From Sulfitobacter delicatus (GTDB lineage: Bacteria; Pseudomonadota; Alphaproteobacteria; Rhodobacterales; Rhodobacteraceae), in contig NZ_FNBP01000002.1 in assembly GCF_900102535.1 (NCBI RefSeq), positions 577,992 through 641,991 on the forward strand: DNA of 64,000 bases, in the 5' to 3' direction. The notes under the pieces were generated by a model, which had not been told where the DNA came from, did no database searches, and was given only the letters and a program-made list of their open reading frames with translations. Position 1 is the stretch's first letter; every line of letters begins with the position of its first letter. A program made the position numbers and the translations under genes. Positions 16,142 to 24,999 of the stretch are shown in pieces.

Positions 16142-17593
16142 TCAGCGGCGCAGGTAAGCATCCCCGAACCCGGCGCGGCGCAGGCGTGTGACGGCGGCCT
16201 GTGTTGAGCCGCCTGCAATCGGCCCGGCCTGAACGCTGTGATAGGTCTTGCCGCCGCGGGTCTGTTTGCCGATGCGGGCCGGTAGCCCCATTTGCGAAAT
16301 CTGACGCGCTGCGCGTTGGGCGTTGGACGGGTTGCCAAAGACGCCGACCTGCACGTAGCCCGCTTTGCCGCTCACTTGCGGCGCTGCGCGTTGCACTGGC
16401 TTTGCGATGGCAGCAGGTGCAGACCGGCTGGAATAAGTCACCTCCGTCCGGAGGGGCCGGGAATTTTTATGTTTCGGCGCGGCCTTGCGGTACCGCAGCA
16501 CCCGTTTCATCACCTGGCCGTCGCGGTGAACGATCTTGACCACACCTAGCTTGCGCTGCTGCGTCTCGACATCGAGGTAAGGGTAGACCAGCGGCACCTT
16601 GGCCGTGACGTCTTCACCCGTGGCACGATTGATCAGGCGGCGCGGCACGGTCTGGGTCCAGACCAGCAGCATGTCGGCGCGGCCCTCAAGCGTTTGCTCC
16701 GCACGGTGCGGGTTCAGGCGGTCGTCTTCCCAGACCTTACGGTAACCGTGGGGCACTTTCACATTGGTGGTGTTGATACGATTGATCGCCACATGTTTCG
16801 GCACGATCCGCGTATCTGTGCCAACGGCGCGGGGAGCCGGTCCGCTGGGCACCGGCGCGCTGACCACAGCGCGCGGGGCGACGATGCGGGCGGGCGCTTG
16901 TGTTGCAGAGTGCATCACCGCCGCACTGCGATAGGGGCGCGGCGCCTGTCCGCGCTGCGGCACGCTGGGCGCGCTGCGATGGGCGACAATTGCTTCGGCC
17001 TGCGGACCACAGCGCACGGAATACCCCGATCCGGCGCGCATGTATTGCTGTGACAATGGCGAGGCGCCGGGGCATGCGCTGGCCGATGTCATCGGCGCAG
17101 GGGCCGAAAGGGTGACCTGCCGGACCGGCGCAACTGGCACAGGGGCCGGTGCGGGCTGGTGAACGACAACCGGAGCCGGTGCACGTTTCGGCGCAGGGGC
17201 CACACGGCGCACGACCTTTTGCGGCGCGGGCCGCGCGACAGGCAATTCCTTCACGCGCTTGGGCGCGGGCTTGGCCTTCGCCGGCGCTGCGGCAACTGTG
17301 ATCTTCTCAACCTTTTCCGCTGGCTTCGCAGAGGCAGCGGCGACCTGCACACCGCCCGTGGGCTGGAACCCGCAGACCTGCTTGCGCGCCCGGCTCATGC
17401 GCGGCACCCAAGACACGTTGCCATCAATCCCGGCGCGGATGAAAACACAGCCCGCGCTGTCGACATATTGCTTGCCCTTATAGGACGCCGACGGGAATTC
17501 CGCCGGTTGGCTGCGGCTGTCTTGTGCCTGCGCGCCAGCGGCGCTAAGCGATGCGGCAAACACCGCCATGGCAATAGTTCTGGTAAGTGTCAT
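16142..17593 (-). CDS. Secreted SPOR domain-containing protein
   Basis: A 483-residue exported protein. A signal peptide (MTLTRTIAMAVFAASLSAAGAQA, cleaved near residue 23) is followed by a small Cys-containing region (SAGCVFIRAGIDGNVSWVP), a long Pro/Ala/Lys-rich low-complexity linker (about 90-270), a middle domain with HGYRKVWEDDRLNPHRAEQT, and a C-terminal SPOR domain (about 408-483; GYVQVGVFGNPSNAQRAARQ). SPOR domains bind denuded peptidoglycan glycan strands at the septum, so a cell-envelope or division-site role is likely. The ATG at 17593 is chosen over the upstream GTG at 17608 because the signal peptide begins there. It is downstream of upp but separated by a hairpin. Confidence 0.85.
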   Translation of the reverse strand: MTLTRTIAMAVFAASLSAAGAQAQDSRSQPAEFPSASYKGKQYVDSAGCVFIRAGIDGNVSWVPRMSRARKQVCGFQPTGGVQVAAASAKPAEKVEKITVAAAPAKAKPAPKRVKELPVARPAPQKVVRRVAPAPKRAPAPVVVHQPAPAPVPVAPVRQVTLSAPAPMTSASACPGASPLSQQYMRAGSGYSVRCGPQAEAIVAHRSAPSVPQRGQAPRPYRSAAVMHSATQAPARIVAPRAVVSAPVPSGPAPRAVGTDTRIVPKHVAINRINTTNVKVPHGYRKVWEDDRLNPHRAEQTLEGRADMLLVWTQTVPRRLINRATGEDVTAKVPLVYPYLDVETQQRKLGVVKIVHRDGQVMKRVLRYRKAAPKHKNSRPLRTEVTYSSRSAPAAIAKPVQRAAPQVSGKAGYVQVGVFGNPSNAQRAARQISQMGLPARIGKQTRGGKTYHSVQAGPIAGGSTQAAVTRLRRAGFGDAYLRR

Positions 17594-17630
17594 CTGATGC
17601 CCCCACACGATCTGGTAGAAAGGATGCCTC

Positions 17631-17663
17631 AGCGCGCGCCCTGAGTAAAGCGTGACGCGCGCT
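17631..17663 (-). terminator. Hairpin between upp and the SPOR gene
   Basis: AGCGCGCG (17631-17638) pairs with CGCGCGCT (17656-17663) around a 17-nt loop, just downstream of upp on the minus strand. There is no T-tract, so it is a possible weak or Rho-assisted terminator of the deo-upp operon. Confidence 0.45.
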
Positions 17664-17683
17664 AAAACGCGGGAAAGGCCCGA

Positions 17684-18325
17684 TTACTTGGTGCCGAACA
17701 TCCGGTCACCTGCATCGCCGAGGCCGGGAATGATATATCCCTTCTCGTTCAGCGACTCGTCCAGCGCCGCCGTGACGATCGGCACGTCGGGATGCGCCGC
17801 CTTCATTGTGGCCACCCCTTCGGGCGAGGCGAGCAGGCACAAGAAGATGATATTGGTCGCCCCGGACTTTTTCAGCAGATCAACCGCCGCGACCGAGGAG
17901 TTGCCGGTGGCCAGCATCGGGTCCACCGCGATGACCAAACGGTCCTCCATCGCTTCGGGCACTTTGAAGTAATACTGCACCGGCTGAAGCGTTTCCTCAT
18001 CCCGGTAAAGCCCGACGAAACCGACCCGCGCCGAGGGGATCAGTTCAAGCACCCCGTCAAGCAAGCCATTGCCCGCCCGCAGGATCGAGATCAGCGCCAA
18101 TTTCTTGCCATCGAGCGTCGGCGCGTCCATCTCCTGCATCGGCGTTTCGATGCGCGTCGTGGTCATCGGCAGGTTGCGCGTGACCTCATAGGCCAAAAGC
18201 TGGCTGATCTCGCGCAGCAACTGGCGGAACACAGCGGTCGAGGTGCCCTTGTCGCGCATGATGGTCAGCTTGTGCTGCACCAAAGGGTGATCGACGATGG
18301 TCAGATGTGCGGGGGTATCGGTCAT
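17684..18325 (-). CDS. upp: Uracil phosphoribosyltransferase
   Basis: A 213-residue cytoplasmic enzyme converting uracil and PRPP to UMP. The length is typical of Upp. The PRPP loop is [13 protein letters not shown], and the uracil-binding C-terminus is [16 protein letters not shown]; the N-terminal [14 protein letters not shown] is also characteristic. The ATG follows AGGAGCC. It is the last gene of the minus-strand cdd-deoA-deoB-upp cluster, so uracil released by the pyrimidine nucleoside phosphorylase can be recaptured directly as UMP. A 67-bp gap separates it from deoB. Confidence 0.97.
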   Translation of the reverse strand: MTDTPAHLTIVDHPLVQHKLTIMRDKGTSTAVFRQLLREISQLLAYEVTRNLPMTTTRIETPMQEMDAPTLDGKKLALISILRAGNGLLDGVLELIPSARVGFVGLYRDEETLQPVQYYFKVPEAMEDRLVIAVDPMLATGNSSVAAVDLLKKSGATNIIFLCLLASPEGVATMKAAHPDVPIVTAALDESLNEKGYIIPGLGDAGDRMFGTK

Positions 18326-18392
18326 GCGGCAGGCTCCTTGATTTGCACTGCTTCTAGCCGGACAAGCCCCCCGCTCGCAAGCACAGGCTGCC

Positions 18393-19583
18393 CTAGCCGG
18401 GAACCTCTACCCCCAAATGCCGCGCCACCAGCGTAGCCACATCGGCAAAGCCGATCTGTCCTAACTCCCCTGCCCCGGTGCCCGTAACCACCACCGGCAC
18501 CCGCTCTCGCGTGTGATCGCTGCCCGCCCATGTCGGGTCGTTGCCGTGATCGGCTGTCACCACCAGCATGTCGCCCTCGCGCATCGCGCCGATGACCTTG
18601 CCGATCTCGGCGTCAAACCACTCCAGCGCGCGGGCATAGCCCGAGACGTCACGGCGGTGGCCAAAGTTGCTGTCGAACTCCACGAAATTGGCAAAGGTCA
18701 GACTGCCGTCTTCGGCAGTCGCCACCAGATTGTGCAGATGCTCCATTAACTTCGCATCCGGCCCTTTGCGCAATTCATCAATGCCCTGCATCGAGAAGAT
18801 GTCACCGATCTTGCCTACCGCATAGACGCGCCCCCCGGCGTTCTGCACCCAATTGGTCAAGACGGGCTTCGGCGGCATGATTGCAAAATCGCGCCGGTTC
18901 GGGGTGCGCTCAAAGGCCCCCGCTTCGCCCGTGAAAGGCCGCGCAATGACCCGGCCCACCTTCATCTCATGCAAACGCGGGGCAAGGTCTTCGCAAAGCT
19001 TCAGCAAACGGTCGAGGCCAAAGACCTCCTCATGCGCCGCGATCTGAAAGACGCTATCCGCAGAAGTATAGCAAATCGGCCAACCACTCTCGCAATGCTC
19101 CGCGCCCAATTCCTCGATCACCGCAGTGCCCGAGGCATGGCAATTGCCCAAAATCCCCTCAGTCCCCGCCAGCCGCGCCACTTCCGCCGACAGCTCTGCC
19201 GGAAACGCCGGGGTCTCGTCAGGAAAATAATGCCACGCCCAAGGCACCGGCAAACCCGCCAACTCCCAATGCCCCGAAGGCGTGTCCTTGCCCTGCGACA
19301 CTTCGGTCGCTGCCCCCCAGCGACCCTGCGGTGCGGCCCCCAGCCCCGCGGCCTCAACACCGCTGGCCAATTTCAACGCCGCCCCTAGCCCGAGCCGGTC
19401 CAGATTGGGCATATGAAGCGGCCCGCTGCGCCCCTCTTCAGCCTGCTCCGCCGCACAGGCCTGGGCAATATGTCCCAGCGTATTGGCCCCCGTATCCGGC
19501 AGGGTGCCGTTAAAGAAATTCCCCGCATCCGGCGCGCCGCCGATGCCCACGCTATCCATCACCACCAGAAACGCACGTGCCAT
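18393..19583 (-). CDS. deoB: Phosphopentomutase
   Basis: A 396-residue alkaline-phosphatase-superfamily enzyme that interconverts (deoxy)ribose 1-phosphate and 5-phosphate in nucleoside catabolism. Metal-binding and catalytic segments are seen at the N-terminus ([14 protein letters not shown]), in the middle (GHWELAGLP) and at the C-terminus ([20 protein letters not shown]). The length is normal. Its ATG overlaps the deoA stop by 1 bp (TGATG), showing coupled translation. Together with DeoA it moves sugar phosphate from nucleosides to central metabolism; no deoC aldolase is present in this window. Confidence 0.97.
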   Translation of the reverse strand: MARAFLVVMDSVGIGGAPDAGNFFNGTLPDTGANTLGHIAQACAAEQAEEGRSGPLHMPNLDRLGLGAALKLASGVEAAGLGAAPQGRWGAATEVSQGKDTPSGHWELAGLPVPWAWHYFPDETPAFPAELSAEVARLAGTEGILGNCHASGTAVIEELGAEHCESGWPICYTSADSVFQIAAHEEVFGLDRLLKLCEDLAPRLHEMKVGRVIARPFTGEAGAFERTPNRRDFAIMPPKPVLTNWVQNAGGRVYAVGKIGDIFSMQGIDELRKGPDAKLMEHLHNLVATAEDGSLTFANFVEFDSNFGHRRDVSGYARALEWFDAEIGKVIGAMREGDMLVVTADHGNDPTWAGSDHTRERVPVVVTGTGAGELGQIGFADVATLVARHLGVEVPG

Positions 19584-20887
19584 CAGCCGATCCTTTCCAA
19601 AATCAATTTCGGTTCCGCCACCGGCGCATCGCCCAAGCTAATCGCGGCCAAGACCGCCTCTGCCGCGGCATCCGCCGCCTCGCTGCGCGCCGCATGGACC
19701 ATCGCCAATGGCTCCCCGTGCTCGACCCGCGCCCCAAGGCGCACCACTTCCGACAGCCCCACCGCCGGATCAATCTGATCCGCCTCGACCACACGCCCGC
19801 CGCCAAGGCCAACCACCGCCATGCCAAGCGCCGCACCATCAATGGCGCTCACTACCCCGTCGCGTGGCGCTTTCACCGCGCAGATCACCGGCGCTTCGGG
19901 CAGGAACCGCTGCCAATCCTCGGCAAACCCCACCGGCGCGCCCATTCCGGCCAGCATCCGCGCAAAGCGCTCCAGCGCCCGCCCATCACGCACAGCCGCC
20001 AAGATCGCCTCGGCCCCCGCCTGCGCATCTGCGGCCAGCCCACCGCTGGCCAACAATCCGCCGCCGAGCTCCCCTGCAACCTCCAAGATCGGCCCTTCCG
20101 CCGCCCCGGTCAGCACGCGCATCACCTCGGCCACCTCCAGCGCATTGCCAAGGCTCGGCACCAGCGGCTGGTTCATGTCACTGATCACCGCCGTTGTCGG
20201 ACAGCCCGCCGCCGTGGCCGTGCTGCTCAGCGCCTGCGCCAGCGCACGCGCCTCGTCCATATCCTTCATGAACGCGCCGGAGCCGACCTTCACATCCAGC
20301 ACCAGCCCATCCAGCCCGGCGGCAAGCTTCTTTGACAGGATCGACGCCGTAATCAAATCCAGCGAATCCACCGTCGAAGTCACATCCCGCACCGCATAAA
20401 GCCGCTTGTCCGCCGGGGCGATATCGCCGCTGGCGCTGACAATCGCACAGCCCGCTGCATCCACAACCGCCCGAAACTGCGCCTCTTCCAACTGCGTCGT
20501 CACACCGGGGATCGCTTCGAGCTTGTCCAGCGTGCCGCCCGTATGCCCCAAACCGCGCCCCGAGATCATCGGCACGTAAGCCCCACAAGCCGCCAGCGCT
20601 GGCGCAAGGACCAACGACACGCAATCGCCCACACCGCCCGTGGAATGCTTATCCAGCACCGGCCCGCCAAGGTCCCACTGCAACACCCGCCCTGAATCGC
20701 GCATCGCCAGCGTTAAGGCCACACGCCCGGCATCGTCCAACCCGTTGAGACAGATACCCATCGCAAAGGCCCCGGCCTGCGCGTCGCTTACGCCGCCATC
20801 CGCCAACGCCTGCGCCATCCACGCCAGCGCCGCGCCGTCCAACGGCTGCCCATGCCGCAACCGCGCCAAAATATCCCGCGCGCTCAT
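19583..20887 (-). CDS. deoA: Thymidine phosphorylase
   Basis: A 434-residue pyrimidine nucleoside phosphorylase that cleaves thymidine (and deoxyuridine) with phosphate to the base and deoxyribose 1-phosphate. The family signature DKHSTGGVGD lies at 79-88, and the downstream ISGRGLGHTGGTLDKLEAIPG is also conserved. The length matches DeoA rather than the shorter uridine phosphorylases. It begins 3 bp after the cdd stop and overlaps deoB by 1 bp, so it is central in a tight nucleoside-salvage operon. Confidence 0.96.
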   Translation of the reverse strand: MSARDILARLRHGQPLDGAALAWMAQALADGGVSDAQAGAFAMGICLNGLDDAGRVALTLAMRDSGRVLQWDLGGPVLDKHSTGGVGDCVSLVLAPALAACGAYVPMISGRGLGHTGGTLDKLEAIPGVTTQLEEAQFRAVVDAAGCAIVSASGDIAPADKRLYAVRDVTSTVDSLDLITASILSKKLAAGLDGLVLDVKVGSGAFMKDMDEARALAQALSSTATAAGCPTTAVISDMNQPLVPSLGNALEVAEVMRVLTGAAEGPILEVAGELGGGLLASGGLAADAQAGAEAILAAVRDGRALERFARMLAGMGAPVGFAEDWQRFLPEAPVICAVKAPRDGVVSAIDGAALGMAVVGLGGGRVVEADQIDPAVGLSEVVRLGARVEHGEPLAMVHAARSEAADAAAEAVLAAISLGDAPVAEPKLILERIG

Positions 20888-20890
20888 CGC

Positions 20891-21283
20891 TCAGCCCTTC
20901 ATATGGGCCGCGCCAAAGGCCCCCGGCAGCAAGTCACCCAAAGTCATCTGCTGCTCTTCGCCACCAACAGTCGCCATAACGACGGTCACATCACCGCCGC
21001 CAAACTCCGCCAACTTCTGCCGACAGCCCCCACAAGGCGTCACCGGCAGATCACTGCCCGCCACCACATAGACCTCAGCAATCTCACGCTCGCCCGCCGC
21101 AACCATCGCCGCAATCGCCCCTGCTTCGGCACAGGTCCCCTGTGGATAGGCGATATTCTCAACATTACAGCCGCTAAATACCGCACCCGATGCCGTCCGG
21201 ATCGCCGCGCCAACCTTAAATTCCGAATATGGCGCATGGGCGTTCTCACGCACCTTCACTGCCGCTTCGCGCAAATCACTCAT
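20891..21283 (-). CDS. cdd: Cytidine deaminase
   Basis: A 130-residue homotetramer-type cytidine deaminase that hydrolyses (deoxy)cytidine to (deoxy)uridine. Zinc ligands are C51 (TCAEAGAI), C84 and C87 (PCGGC), with E53 as the proton shuttle. The ATG follows AAGGGAGATC. It is the first gene of the minus-strand operon cdd-deoA-deoB-upp. The promoter should lie in 21284-21380, where TATAGT on the minus strand is a possible -10 without a convincing -35. Confidence 0.96.
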   Translation of the reverse strand: MSDLREAAVKVRENAHAPYSEFKVGAAIRTASGAVFSGCNVENIAYPQGTCAEAGAIAAMVAAGEREIAEVYVVAGSDLPVTPCGGCRQKLAEFGGGDVTVVMATVGGEEQQMTLGDLLPGAFGAAHMKG

Positions 21284-21380
21284 TACGATCTCCCTTTTTG
21301 CGGCACTATAGAAAATCGCCCCACCCTATGCGATGCAAAACGACACGCCCCTCTTTTTGGCCCAAAATACTTCGGGGGAA

Positions 21381-21433
21381 TCGCCCGCGAGGGCGATGGG
21401 GGCTGGCCCCCACGCGCCTTTGTAAAAAGGCGC
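21381..21433. repeat. Three consecutive hairpins upstream of maeB
   Basis: Three stem-loops follow one another: TCGCCC/GGGCGA (21381-21396), TGGGGG/CCCCCA (21397-21412) and GCGCCTTT/AAAGGCGC (21414-21433). They lie 60-112 bp upstream of the maeB start, in the 209-bp divergent spacer with cdd. They could be leader RNA structures, a terminator array, or part of a dispersed intergenic repeat. The last stem lacks a following T-tract. Confidence 0.65.
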
Positions 21434-21492
21434 TTTGCGCGGGCGCGAAAAATAGTTTAACGCTAAACCATTATTCGGGAGAAGCACAAACG

Positions 21493-23766
21493 ATGACCGA
21501 CGCCCCCAATTTACGCCAAGCCGCATTGGACTATCACGAGCACCCCCGCCCCGGCAAACTTGAGGTCCGCGCCACCAAGCCGCTGGCCAATGGCCGCGAT
21601 CTGGCCCGCGCCTATTCGCCCGGCGTGGCCGAGGCTTGCATTGAGATCCAGAAAGACCCCGACACCGCCGCGCGCTATACCTCGCGCGGCAATCTGGTCG
21701 CCGTGGTCACCAATGGCACCGCAGTGCTGGGCTTGGGCAATATCGGCGCGCTGGCCTCCAAACCAGTGATGGAGGGCAAGGCGGTTCTGTTCAAGAAATT
21801 CGCCAATATCGACTGTTTTGACATCGAGCTGGACCAAGCCGACCCCGAAAAACTGGCCGAGATCGTCTGCGCGATGGAGCCAAGCTTTGGCGCGATCAAC
21901 CTCGAAGACATCAAAGCGCCGGACTGTTTCACCGTAGAGCGCATCTGCCGCGAGCGGATGAACATCCCCGTTTTCCACGATGACCAGCACGGCACCGCCA
22001 TCGTCGTAGGTGCCGCAGCTAAGAACGCGCTGCATGTGGCGGGCAAGAAGTTCGAAGACATCAAAATCGTCTCCACCGGCGGTGGGGCGGCGGGCATTGC
22101 TTGTCTCAACATGCTGCTGAAACTCGGCGTAAAGCGCGAGAATGTCTGGCTTTGTGACATCAACGGTCTGGTCTACGAGGGCCGCACCGAGGACATGAAT
22201 CCGATCAAAGCGGAATATGCGCAGAACTCCGATCTGCGCACGCTGGATGATGTGATCCACGATGCGGACATGTTCCTCGGCCTCTCCGGCCCCGGCGTTC
22301 TGACGCCTGATATGGTTGGCAAAATGACCAGCCGCCCGATCATCTTTGCGCTGGCGAACCCCACGCCCGAAATCCTGCCCGACTTGGCCCGCGAGGTCGC
22401 CCCCGACGCGATCATCGCCACTGGCCGCAGCGATTTTCCCAATCAGGTCAACAACGTCCTCTGCTTTCCGTTCATCTTCCGGGGCGCGCTCGACGTCGGC
22501 GCCACCACGATCAACGACGAGATGAAGATCGCCTGCATCGACGGCATCGCCGCCCTCGCCCGCGCCACCACCAGCGCCGAGGCGGCGGCGGCCTATCAGG
22601 GCGAACAGCTGACCTTCGGCGCCGATTACCTGATCCCCAAACCGTTCGATCCGCGCCTCATTGGCGTCGTCTCCTCTGCCGTGGCCAAAGCCGCGATGGA
22701 AACCGGCGTGGCGGCGCGGCCCATCGACGACCTCGACGGCTACAAACGCCGCCTTGACGGGTCGGTTTTCAAATCCGCCCTCATCATGCGCCCCGTCTTT
22801 GAATCGGCCCGCACCTCCCCGCGCCGTCTGGTCTTTGCCGAGGGCGAAGACGAGCGTGTGCTGCGCGCCGCCCAAGCGATCATCGAAGAAACGGTCGAGC
22901 GTCCCATCCTCATTGGCCGCCCCGAGGTGATCGAACGGCGCATCGAAAAGGCGGGACTTAACCTGCAACTGGGCCAGAACGTCGATCTGGTGAACCCCGA
23001 AAACGACCCGCGATACCGGGATTATTGGGAGACCTACCACAGCCTGATGTGCCGCCGTGGCGTCAGCCCCGACATCGCCCGCGCCGTGATGCGCACCAAC
23101 ACCACCGCCATCGGCGCGGTCATGGTGCATCGCGGTGAGGCGGACAGCCTGATCTGTGGCACTTTTGGGGAGTTCGGCTGGCATCTTAATTACGTCAACC
23201 AAGTGCTGGGCCGCGACGGGTTCCGCCCGCATGGCGCGCTGTCGATGATGATCTTGGAAGATGGTCCTCTGTTTATCGCCGACACACAAGTGAACCTGCA
23301 CCCCTCCCCCGAACAAATCGCCGAAATTGCCATCGGGGCTGCCCGCCATGTGCGGCGCTTTGGGATCGAGCCGAAGGTGGCGCTCTGTTCGCAAAGCCAG
23401 TTTGGCAATCAGGGCGAAGGCTCCGGCAAACGTCTGCGTGCCGCTTTGCAGATCCTCGACGCGGGCCAGCATGACTTCTGCTACGAGGGCGAGATGAACA
23501 TCGACACCGCGCTCGACGCCGATCTGCGCGAACGGCTGCTGCCCTGCAACCGGATGGAAGGCGCGGCCAATGTGCTGGTCTTTGCCCATGCCGACGCGGC
23601 CTCGGGCGTGCGCAACATTTTGAAAATGAAGGGCGGCGGGCTGGAAGTTGGCCCGATCCTGATGGGCATGGGCAACCGGGCGCATATCGTGTCGCCGTCG
23701 ATCACCGCACGCGGGCTGCTCAACGTCGGCGCCATCGCGGGCACGCCGGTGGCGCATTACGGCTAA
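21493..23766 (+). CDS. maeB: NADP-dependent malic enzyme with phosphotransacetylase-like domain
   Basis: A 757-residue two-domain protein. The N-terminal malic-enzyme part (about 1-430) decarboxylates malate to pyruvate with reduction of NADP; recognisable segments are RDLARAYSPGVAEAC, the acid cluster FHDDQHGTAIV and the Rossmann VSTGGGAAGIACLNMLL. The C-terminal part (about 435-757) is a phosphate acetyl/butyryltransferase fold, usually catalytically silent and regulatory (acetyl-CoA responsive) in MaeB. The ATG at 21493 follows GGGAGAAG. The enzyme supplies NADPH and pyruvate during growth on C4 acids or fatty acids, which suits the nearby beta-oxidation genes. Confidence 0.95.
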   Translation: MTDAPNLRQAALDYHEHPRPGKLEVRATKPLANGRDLARAYSPGVAEACIEIQKDPDTAARYTSRGNLVAVVTNGTAVLGLGNIGALASKPVMEGKAVLFKKFANIDCFDIELDQADPEKLAEIVCAMEPSFGAINLEDIKAPDCFTVERICRERMNIPVFHDDQHGTAIVVGAAAKNALHVAGKKFEDIKIVSTGGGAAGIACLNMLLKLGVKRENVWLCDINGLVYEGRTEDMNPIKAEYAQNSDLRTLDDVIHDADMFLGLSGPGVLTPDMVGKMTSRPIIFALANPTPEILPDLAREVAPDAIIATGRSDFPNQVNNVLCFPFIFRGALDVGATTINDEMKIACIDGIAALARATTSAEAAAAYQGEQLTFGADYLIPKPFDPRLIGVVSSAVAKAAMETGVAARPIDDLDGYKRRLDGSVFKSALIMRPVFESARTSPRRLVFAEGEDERVLRAAQAIIEETVERPILIGRPEVIERRIEKAGLNLQLGQNVDLVNPENDPRYRDYWETYHSLMCRRGVSPDIARAVMRTNTTAIGAVMVHRGEADSLICGTFGEFGWHLNYVNQVLGRDGFRPHGALSMMILEDGPLFIADTQVNLHPSPEQIAEIAIGAARHVRRFGIEPKVALCSQSQFGNQGEGSGKRLRAALQILDAGQHDFCYEGEMNIDTALDADLRERLLPCNRMEGAANVLVFAHADAASGVRNILKMKGGGLEVGPILMGMGNRAHIVSPSITARGLLNVGAIAGTPVAHYG

Positions 23767-23774
23767 ACGCAAAA

Positions 23775-23803
23775 CGCCGCCCCCCGTTTTTCAGGGGGCG
23801 GCG
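23775..23803. terminator. GC hairpin terminator between maeB and a small minus-strand gene
   Basis: CGCCGCCCCC (23775-23784) pairs with GGGGGCGGCG (23794-23803). On the minus strand the stem is followed by TTTTGCGTTT, so it suits the 36-aa gene at 23824-23934. On the plus strand it may also stop maeB transcripts but lacks a T-run. Confidence 0.8.
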
Positions 23804-23823
23804 CTGCTCGGCCAAAGCCGGAG

Positions 23824-23934
23824 TTACTTGCGCGGTGCCGCGGGTTTGATGTCCGCGACCGAGCTGGGTGCCTTGGAGGCAGGCTTTGCCGCCGCTTTGG
23901 CTTGTTTTTTCTTGTTGCCGATCTTGTCACCCAT
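23824..23934 (-). CDS. Small Lys/Ala-rich protein, 36 aa
   Basis: A short open frame on the minus strand, ATG at 23934 to TAA at 23824. It encodes a very basic, low-complexity peptide beginning MGDKIGNKKKQAKAAAKPAS and ending in PRK. There is no membrane segment or cysteine. The clear intrinsic terminator 20 bp downstream, with the T-run on this strand, and an otherwise empty spacer support a real gene. The ribosome site is weak (AAAGGGTTCA). Such Lys/Ala-rich tails are typical of nucleic-acid- or ribosome-associated small proteins, but the function is unknown. Confidence 0.6.
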   Translation of the reverse strand: MGDKIGNKKKQAKAAAKPASKAPSSVADIKPAAPRK

Positions 23935-24075
23935 GGGTGAACCCTTTGCATATGAGGGGCGCGCGCATCATGCCGCGCCTGCCCTCATCATCGCAAAATC
24001 GCGGCCCCAAACTGATCCATTTTCGACATTGATGTCGGAAACGACGCACCGCCCCGGTGGGCGGCGCAAACCCGC

Positions 24076-24831
24076 TTAGAACCGCCAGTTAAAGGCGCGG
24101 CTGACACCAATGCGCATGGTCCACTGGTCCTCGGACCCGGCCTGCGTGATCGGGCTGTCGGCGGCGTCATTCAGCAGATGCTGATAGGCCACGGCGCCCT
24201 CGATGGCCCAAGCCTCATCCAGACGGTAGGTCGCTTCAACCTCGACGCCCGCGCCCAGCAGACCGCCCTCGGCCTCATAGGCAGCAAAGTTTGGCGTGGC
24301 CGTATCGACCCCGAAATAAGTGTCGGCATAGGTGTCATTGCCAAGGCTGAAACGCGGGCCTGCGGTGATGGTCCAACGCTCATTCGGGCGGAAGATCACA
24401 TCTGCACCAATGTCGCCGGTGACCCCCTCATGCCCGCCAAAACCACGTCGGACCTTACCGAAGACCTGCCAGTTCACCTCGCGGTAGATCACGCCAAAGC
24501 CCAGTTCAACGGCGGCGTCGATGTCCTCGAGACCTGCCAGTTCCGGATTGTCCGATGCCGTACGCTCGCCCATATAGCGGAACGCGCCCGTAAAGCCGAA
24601 GCCGGTCTTGGGCGCGGCCCCGATGCCATTGCCGATCTTGCGCCCGCCCCATTCAAGCGAGCCAAAGGTAAAGCCCAGATCAGGCGTGGCGCCATAGGTG
24701 CTGGCCCCCGGATAATCAGGCGCCGCCCCAACCCCGCCGCGCAGGGAAAAGTTGAACGCCCGGTCTTGCGCCACAGCGGGCAATGCGGCGACAGCAGAAA
24801 GACAGGCAGCGAGGGGAAGGGCAAAACGCAT
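24076..24831 (-). CDS. MipA/OmpV family outer membrane protein
   Basis: A 251-residue outer-membrane beta-barrel protein. A signal peptide (MRFALPLAACLSAVAALPAVAQ) precedes a mature part with alternating amphipathic strands, ending in an aromatic residue (SRAFNWRF), as required for BAM-dependent insertion. The opening RGGVGAAPDYPGASTY is typical of MipA/OmpV proteins, which scaffold murein enzymes in E. coli or act as porins or adhesins elsewhere. The open frame continues far upstream, but the signal peptide at 24831 marks the true start; the upstream part is antisense to prpE. It is divergent from prpE. Confidence 0.88.
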   Translation of the reverse strand: MRFALPLAACLSAVAALPAVAQDRAFNFSLRGGVGAAPDYPGASTYGATPDLGFTFGSLEWGGRKIGNGIGAAPKTGFGFTGAFRYMGERTASDNPELAGLEDIDAAVELGFGVIYREVNWQVFGKVRRGFGGHEGVTGDIGADVIFRPNERWTITAGPRFSLGNDTYADTYFGVDTATPNFAAYEAEGGLLGAGVEVEATYRLDEAWAIEGAVAYQHLLNDAADSPITQAGSEDQWTMRIGVSRAFNWRF

Positions 24832-24999
24832 GAGGCAGGCTCCAGGTTGGCGGGTTTTGTCGCTACCTAGCATGTTTGTCTCAAAGGAACAGGGCCAAGC
24901 GCCCTTGCCGAACCCGCTCCTTCGCGCCACTTTGTGCCACCGCGCGTGGCTTGCACCACCCCAAGCCCCCCGCGGCACAAAAGGCAGGAGGAGATCACC

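Noticed and set aside
21511..23772. 753-codon open frame antisense to maeB
   Set aside because: Low-complexity His/Gly/Asp-rich translation with no motif; maeB on the other strand is unambiguous.
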